NCBI GenBank assembly: GCA_007844125.1 | Contig: CM017565.1 | Span: 12,576,618-12,640,617, forward strand | Source: Sinonovacula constricta | Taxonomy: Eukaryota; Mollusca; Bivalvia; Cardiida; Solecurtidae | DNA: 64,000 bases | Direction: 5' to 3' | Shown here: piece after piece, positions 57,606 to 64,000 of the stretch | Layout: the number at the start of each line of letters is the position of its first letter | Numbering within the stretch: position 1 is the first letter of the stretch | The notes under the pieces: model-generated | What the model was told of the DNA's origin: nothing | What the model saw: only the letters and a program-made list of their open reading frames with translations | Database searches by the model: none | Made by a program: the position numbers and the translations under genes

Positions 57606-60600
57606 GTAAAGGAGGATATCAACCAGGAGTCTTCTGATCCACACACGCACACAAACAGACGTACCGGTGTGTGTGTGTGTGTGGGGGGGGGTGTAAAGGA
57701 GGTTATCAACCAGGAATCTTCTGATCCACACACGCACACAAACAGACGTACGGGGGGGGGGGGGGGGGGGGGGGGGGGTTGTAAAGGAGATTATCAACCA
57801 GGAATCTTCTGATCCATACACACACACAAACAGACGTACCGGTGGGGGTGTAAAGGAGGTTATCAACCAGGAATCTTCTGATCCACACACGCACACAAAC
57901 AGACGTACCGGTGGGGGTGTAAAGGAGGTTATCAACTAGGAATCTTCTGATCCACACATGCACACAAACAGACGTACCGGTGGGGGTTTAAAGGAGGTTA
58001 TCAACCAGAAGTCTTCTGTGCCACACACGCACACAGACAGACGTGCCTTGGAGTTGCAAAAGAGAACGTTATCAACCAGAAGTATTGTGTTCCACACACC
58101 CACACAGACAGACGTACCTTGGGGTTGCAAAGAAGAAGGCTATCAACCAGAAGTCTTCTGTGCCACACCCGCACACAGACAGATGCACCGGCGGGGGTGT
58201 AAAGAAGAAGGTTATCAACCAGAAGTCTTCTGTGCCACACCCGCACACATACAGATGTACCGGCGGGGGTGTTAAGAAGAAGGTTATCAACCAGAAGTCT
58301 TCTGTGCCACACCCGCACACAGGCAGATGTACCGGCGGGGGTGTAAAGAAGAAGGTTATCAACCAGAAGTCTTCTGTGCCACACCCGCACACAGACAGAT
58401 GTACCGGCGGGGGTGTAAAGAAGAAGGTTATCAACCAGAAGTCTTCTGTGCCACACCCGCACACAGACAGATGCACCGGCGGGGGTGTAAAGAAGAAGGT
58501 TATCAACCAGAAGTCTTCTGTGCCACACCCGCACACAGACAGATGCACCGGCGGGGATGTAAAGAAGAAGGTTATCAACCAGAAGTCTTCTGTTCCACAC
58601 CCGCACACAGACAGATGTACCGGCGGGGGTGTAAAGAAGAAGGTTATCAACCAGAAGTCTTCTGTGCCACACCCGCACACAGACAGATGTACCGGCGGGG
58701 GTGTAAAGAAGAAGGTTATCAACCAGAAGTCTTCTGTTCCACACACGCACACAGACAGATGTACCGGCGGGGGTGTAAAGAAGAAGGTTATCAACCAGAA
58801 GTCTTCTGTGCCACACCCGCACACAGACAGATGTACCGGCGGGGTGTAAAGAAGAAGGTTATCAACCAGAAGTCTTCTGTGCCACACCCGCACACAGACA
58901 GATGTACCGGCGGGGGTGTAAAGAAGAAGGTTATCAACCAGAAGTCTTCTGTTCCACACACGCACACAGACAGATGTACCGGCGGGGGTGTAAAGAAGAA
59001 GGTTATCAACCAGAAGTCTTCTGTGCCACACCCGCACACAGACAGATGTACCGGCGGTGGTGTAAAGAAGAAGGTTATCAACCAGAAGTCTTCTGTGCCA
59101 CACCCGCACACAGACAGATGTACCGGCGGGGGTGTAAAGAAGAAGGTTATCAACCAGAAGTCTTCTGTTCCACACACGCACACAGACAGACGTACCGGTG
59201 GGGGGTGTTAAAGAGGGGGCTACCAAACAGGAGTTGTCTGATCCAAACACGCACACAGACAGACGTACCGGTGGGGGTGTAAAAGAGAAGGCTACCAAGC
59301 AGGAGTTTTCTGATCCACACACGCACACAGACAGACGTACCGGTGGGGGTGTAAAAGAGGAGGCTACCAAACAGGAGTTTTCTGATCCACACACGCACAC
59401 AGACAGACGTACCGGTGGGGGTGTAAAAGAGAAGGCTATCAAGCAGGAGTTTTCTGATCCACACACGCACACAGACAGACGTACCGGTGGGGTGTAAAAG
59501 AGGAGGCTACCAAACAGGAGTTGTCTGATCCACACACGCACACAGACAGACGTACCGGTGGGGGTGTAAAGAAGAAGGTTATCAACCAGAAGTCTTCTGA
59601 TCCACACACGCACACAGACAGACGTACCGGCGGCGGTGTAAAAGAGAAGGCTACCAAGCAGGAGTTTTCTGATCCACACACGCACACAGACAGACGTACC
59701 GGTGGGGGTGTAAAAGAGGAGGCTACCAAACAGGAGTTTTCTGATCCACACACGCACACAGACAGACGTACCGGTGGGGGTGTAAAAGAGGAGGCTACCA
59801 AACAGGAGTTGTCTGATCCACACCCGCACAGACAGACGTACCGGTGGGGGTGTAAAGAAGAAGGTTATCAACCAGAAGTCTTCTGATCCACACACGCACA
59901 CAGACAGACGTACCGGTGGGGGCGTAAAAGAGAAGGCTACCAAGCAGGAGTTTTCTGATCCACACACGCACACAGACAGACGTACCGGTGGGGGCGTAAA
60001 AGAGAAGGCTACCAAGCAGGAGTTTTCTGATCCACGCACACACACAGACAGACGTACCGGTGGGGGCGTAAAAGAGAAGGCTACCAAGCAGGAGTTTTCT
60101 GATCCACACACGCACACAGACAGACGTACCGGCGGGGGTGTAAAAGAGAAGGCTACCAAGCAGGAGTTTTCTGATCCACACACGCACACAGACAGACGTA
60201 GGGGCGGGGGTGTAAAAGAGAAGGCTACCAAACAGGAGTTTTCTGATCCACACACGCACACAGACAGACGTACCGGCGGGGGTGTAAAAGAGAAGGCTAC
60301 CAAGCAGGAGTTTTCTGATCCACACCCGCACACAGACAGACGTACCGGTGGGGGTGTAAAAGAGAAGGCTACCAAGCAGGAGTTGTCTGATCCACACACG
60401 CACACAGACAGACGTACCGGCGGGGGTGTAAAAGAGAAGGCTACCAAGCAGGAGTTTTCTGATCCACACACGCACACAGACAGACGTACCGGTGGGGGCG
60501 TAAAAGAGAAGGCTACCAAGCAGGAGTTTTCTGATCCACACACGCACACAAACAGACGTACCGGTGGGGGTGTAAAAGAGGAGGCTACCAAGCAGGAGTT

Positions 60601-63600
60601 TTCTGATCCACACACGCACACAAACAGACGTACCGGTGGGGGTGTAAAAGAGGAGGCTACCAAACAGGAGTTGTCTGATCCACACCCGCACACAGACAGA
60701 CGTACCGGTGGGGGTGTAAAGAAGAAGGTTATCAGCCAGAAGTCTTCTGATCCACACACGCACACAGACAGACGTACCGGTGGGGGCGTAAAAGAGAAGG
60801 CTACCAAGCAGGAGTTTTCTGATCCACACACGCACACAAACAGACGTACCGGTGGGGGTGTAAAAGAGGAGGCTACCAAACAGGAGTTGTCTGTTCCACA
60901 CACGCACACAGACAGACGTACCGGTGGGGGTGTAAAGAAGAAGGTTATCAACCAGAAGTTTTCTGATCCACACACGCACACAGACAGACGTACCGGCGGG
61001 GGTGTAAAAGAGAAGGCTATCAACCAGAAGTCTTCTGATCCACACACGCACACAGACAGACGTACCGGCGGGGGTGTAAAAGAGAAGGCTACCAAGCAGG
61101 AGTTTTCTGATCCACACACGCACACAGACAGACGTACCGGTGGGGGTGTAAAAGAGAAGGCTACCAAGCAGGAGTTTTCTGATCCACACACGCACACAGA
61201 CAGACGTACCGGTGGGGGTGTAAAGGAGAAGGCTACCAAGCAAGAGTTTTCTGATCCACACACGCACACAGACAGACGTACCGGCGGGGGTGTAAAAGAG
61301 AAGGCTACCAAGCAGGAGTTTTCTGATCCACACACGCACACAGACAGACGTACCGGCGGGGGTGTAAAGGAGAAGGCTACGAAGCAGGAGTTTTCTGATC
61401 CACACACGCACACAGACAGACGTACCGGCGGGGGTCTAAAAGAGAAGGCTACCAAGCAGGAGTTTTCTGATCCACACACGCACACAGACAGACGTACCGG
61501 TGGGGGCGTAAAAGAGAAGGCTACCAAGCAGGAGTTTTCTGATCCACACACGCACACAGACAGACGTACCGGTGGGGCGTAAAAGAGAAGGCTACCAAGC
61601 AGGAGTTTTCTGATCCACACACGCACACAGACAGACGTACCGGCGGGGGTGTAAAAGAGAAGGCTACCAAGCAGGAGTTTTCTGATCCACACACGCACAC
61701 AGACAGACGTACCGGTGGGGCGTAAAAGAGAAGGCTACCAAGCAGGAGTTTTCTGATCCACACACGCACACAGACAGATGTACCGGTGGGGGTGTAAAGG
61801 AGAAGGCTACCAAGCAGGAGTTTTCTGATCCACACACGCACACAGACAGACGTACCGGCGGGGGTGTAAAAGAGAAGGCTACCAAGCAGGAGTTTTCTGA
61901 TCCACACACGCACACAAACAGACGTACCGGTGGGGGTGTAAAAGAGGAGGCTACCAAACAGGAGTTGTCTGATCCACACCCGCACACAGACAGACGTACC
62001 GGTGGGGGTGTAAAGAAGAAGGTTATCAACCAGAAGTCTTCTGATCCACACACGCACACAGACAGACGTACCGGTGGGGGCGTAAAAGAGGAGGCTACCA
62101 AACAGGAGTTGTCTGTTCCACACACGCACACAGACAGACGTACCGGTGGGGGTGTAAAGAAGAAGGTTATCAACCAGAAGTCTTCTGATCCACACACGCA
62201 CACAGACAGACGTACCGGCGGGGGTGTAAAAGAGAAGGCTATCAACCAGAAGTCTTCTGATCCACACACGCACACAGACAGACGTACCGGTGGGGGTGTA
62301 AAAGAGAATGCTACCAAGCAGGAGTTTTCTGATCCACACACGCACACAGACAGACGTACCGGCGGGGGTGTAAAAGAGAAGGTTACCAAACAGGAGTTTT
62401 CTGATCCACACACGCACACAGACAGACGTACCGGCGGGGGTGTAAAAGAGAAGGCTACCAAGCAGGAGTTTTCTGATCCACGCACACACACAGACAGACG
62501 TACCGGCGGGGGTGTAAAAGAGAAGGCTACCAAGCAGGAGTTTTCTGATCCACACCCGCACACAGACAGACGTACCGGTGGGGGTGTAAAGAAGAAGGTT
62601 ATCAACCAGAAGTCTTCTGATCCACACACGCACACAGACAGACGTACCGGTGGGGGTGTAAAAGAGAATGCTACCAAGCAGGAGTTTTCTGATCCACACA
62701 CGCACACAGACAGACGTACCGGTGGGGGTGTAAAAGAGAATGCTACCAAGCAGGAGTTTTCTGATCCACACACGCACACAGACAGACGTACCGGTGGGGG
62801 TGTAAAAGAGAATGCTACTAAGCAGGAGTTTTCTGATCCACACACGCACACAGACAGACGTACCGGCGGGGGTGTAAAAGAGAATGCTACCAAGCAGGAG
62901 TTTTCTGATCCACGCACACACACAGACAGACGTACCGGCGGGGGTGTAAAGAAGAAGGTTATCAACCAGAAGTCTTCTGATCCACACACGCACACAGACA
63001 GACGTACCGGTGGGGGTGTAAAAGAGAATGCTACTAAGCAGGAGTTTTCTGATCCACGCACACACACAGACAGACGTACCGGCGGGGGTCTAAAAGAGAA
63101 GGCTACCAAGCAGGAGTTTTCTGATCCACACACGCACACAGACAGACGTACCGGCGGGGGTGTAAAAGAGAATGCTACCAAGCAGGAGTTTTCTGATCCA
63201 CGCACACACACAGACAGACGTACCAGGAGTTTTCTGATCCACACACGCACACAGACAGACGTACCGGTGGGGGTGTAAAAGAGAATGCTACCAAGCAGGA
63301 GTTTTCTGATCCACACACGCACACAGACAGACGTACCGGTGGGGGTGTAAAAGAGAATGCTACCAAGCAGGAGTTTTCTGATCCACACACGCACACAGAC
63401 AGACGTACCGGTGGGGGTGTAAAAGAGAATGCTACCAAGCAGGAGTTGTCTGATCCACACACACACACAGACAGACGTACCGGTGGGGGTGTAAAAGAGA
63501 ATGCTACCAAGCAGGAGTTTTCTGATCCACGCACACACACAAACAGACGTACCGGTGGGGTGTAAAAGAGGAGGCTACCAAACAGGAGTTGTCTGTTCCA

Positions 63601-64000
63601 CACACGCACACAGACAGACGTGCCGGCGGGGGTGTAAAAGAGAAGGCTACCAAGCAGGAGTTTTCTGATCGACACCCGCACACAGACAGACGTACCGGTG
63701 GGGGTGTAAAAGAGAAGGCTACCAAGCAGGAGTTTTCTGATCGACACACGCACACAGACAGACGTACCGGTGGGGGTGTAAAAGAGAAGGCTACCAAGCA
63801 GGAGTTTTCTGATCCACACACGCACACAGACAGACGTACCGGTGGGGGTGTAAAAGAGAAGGCTACCAAGCAGGAGTTTTCTGATCCACACACGCACACA
63901 GACAGACGTACCGGCGGGGGTGTAAAAGAGAATGCTACCAAGCAGGAGTTTTCTGATCCACGCACACACACAGACAGACGTACCGGTGGGGGTGTAAAGA
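57606..64000 (+). repeat. 72-bp satellite, nearly 90 units, continuing past the window
   Basis: The unit contains GTACCGGTGGGGGTGTAAA, a variable middle, then TTTTCTGATCCACACACGCA and ACACAGACAGAC. Two main subfamilies differ in the middle. One reads AGAGAAGGCTACCAAGCAGG, the other AGAAGGTTATCAACCAGAAG. The second dominates about 58140-59190, often with TGTGCC; the first dominates from 59190 on with occasional second-type units. The 72-bp length is a multiple of three and lacks stops in several frames, giving frames up to 1208 codons on the minus strand. Single-base changes in the G run (for example near 59490, 61574, 61714 and 63556) shift frame repeatedly, so coding is unlikely. Confidence 0.95.
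57752..57778 (+). repeat. 27-nt guanine homopolymer inside the satellite edge
   Basis: It replaces the usual GGTGGGGGTG of the unit. This could be real slippage or a sequencing or assembly artefact. Confidence 0.8.

Noticed and set aside
58072..61698. 1208-codon minus-strand frame
   Set aside because: It lies inside the 72-bp satellite. Other frames on both strands are equally open, and indels in the G run break the frames elsewhere in the array.
1..64000. CRISPR array or bacterial operon
   Set aside because: The tandem arrays have no unique spacers, and introns and polyadenylation signals show the DNA is eukaryotic.

Overview
This window looks like AT-rich animal nuclear DNA. It has GT-AG introns, small coding exons spread over tens of kilobases, AATAAA signals, relics of several transposon types and long minisatellite arrays. 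The style (tRNA-derived SINE, short inverted-repeat elements, very large introns, huge tandem arrays) suggests a mollusc, most likely a bivalve. That is inference; no single gene here fixes the taxon.

Left part (1-10.9 kb). A short inverted-repeat element (1186-2202) and a tandemly duplicated tRNA-derived SINE (2245-2640) precede a compact divergent promoter near 3.0 kb. From it, a small unrecognised gene appears to start on the minus strand (first exon 2869-2994). On the plus strand lies UQCC2, a mitochondrial complex III assembly factor (coding exon 4128-4496, probable untranslated first exon ending at 3156). A 2.5-kb DNA transposon with a perfect 9-bp target duplication (5281-7806) follows, containing a collapsed LINE fragment. 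Next is a complete three-exon SLC10-family (bile-acid/sodium symporter-like) gene, 8689-10859, encoding 493 residues with a signal peptide and an ectodomain.

Middle (10.9-52.1 kb). After a gene-poor stretch with a strong 72-nt hairpin and a 63-copy 21-bp array, one large minus-strand gene runs from its ATG at 52119 to its stop at 19855. I assembled it exon by exon from splice sites and matching phases. Six shared exons encode a basic, Ser-rich, probably disordered protein. The sixth exon ends in phase 2 and fits either of two 3' ends: an acidic tail (three exons, 438 residues in all) or a large coiled-coil and Cys-rich exon (550 residues in all). The second end now runs into a 1.77-kb DNA transposon inserted at or next to its original C-terminus. 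The 15-kb intron 3 holds three unrelated tandem arrays (31, 24 and 46-48 bp units).

Right part (52-64 kb). The promoter of the large gene carries a CRE. A terminal exon of another minus-strand gene sits at 54561-54674, and a possible plus-strand first exon at 55861-55874. From 57606 to the window edge there is a 72-bp-unit satellite of nearly 90 copies. Its unit length is a multiple of three, so it yields very long but spurious open frames on both strands.
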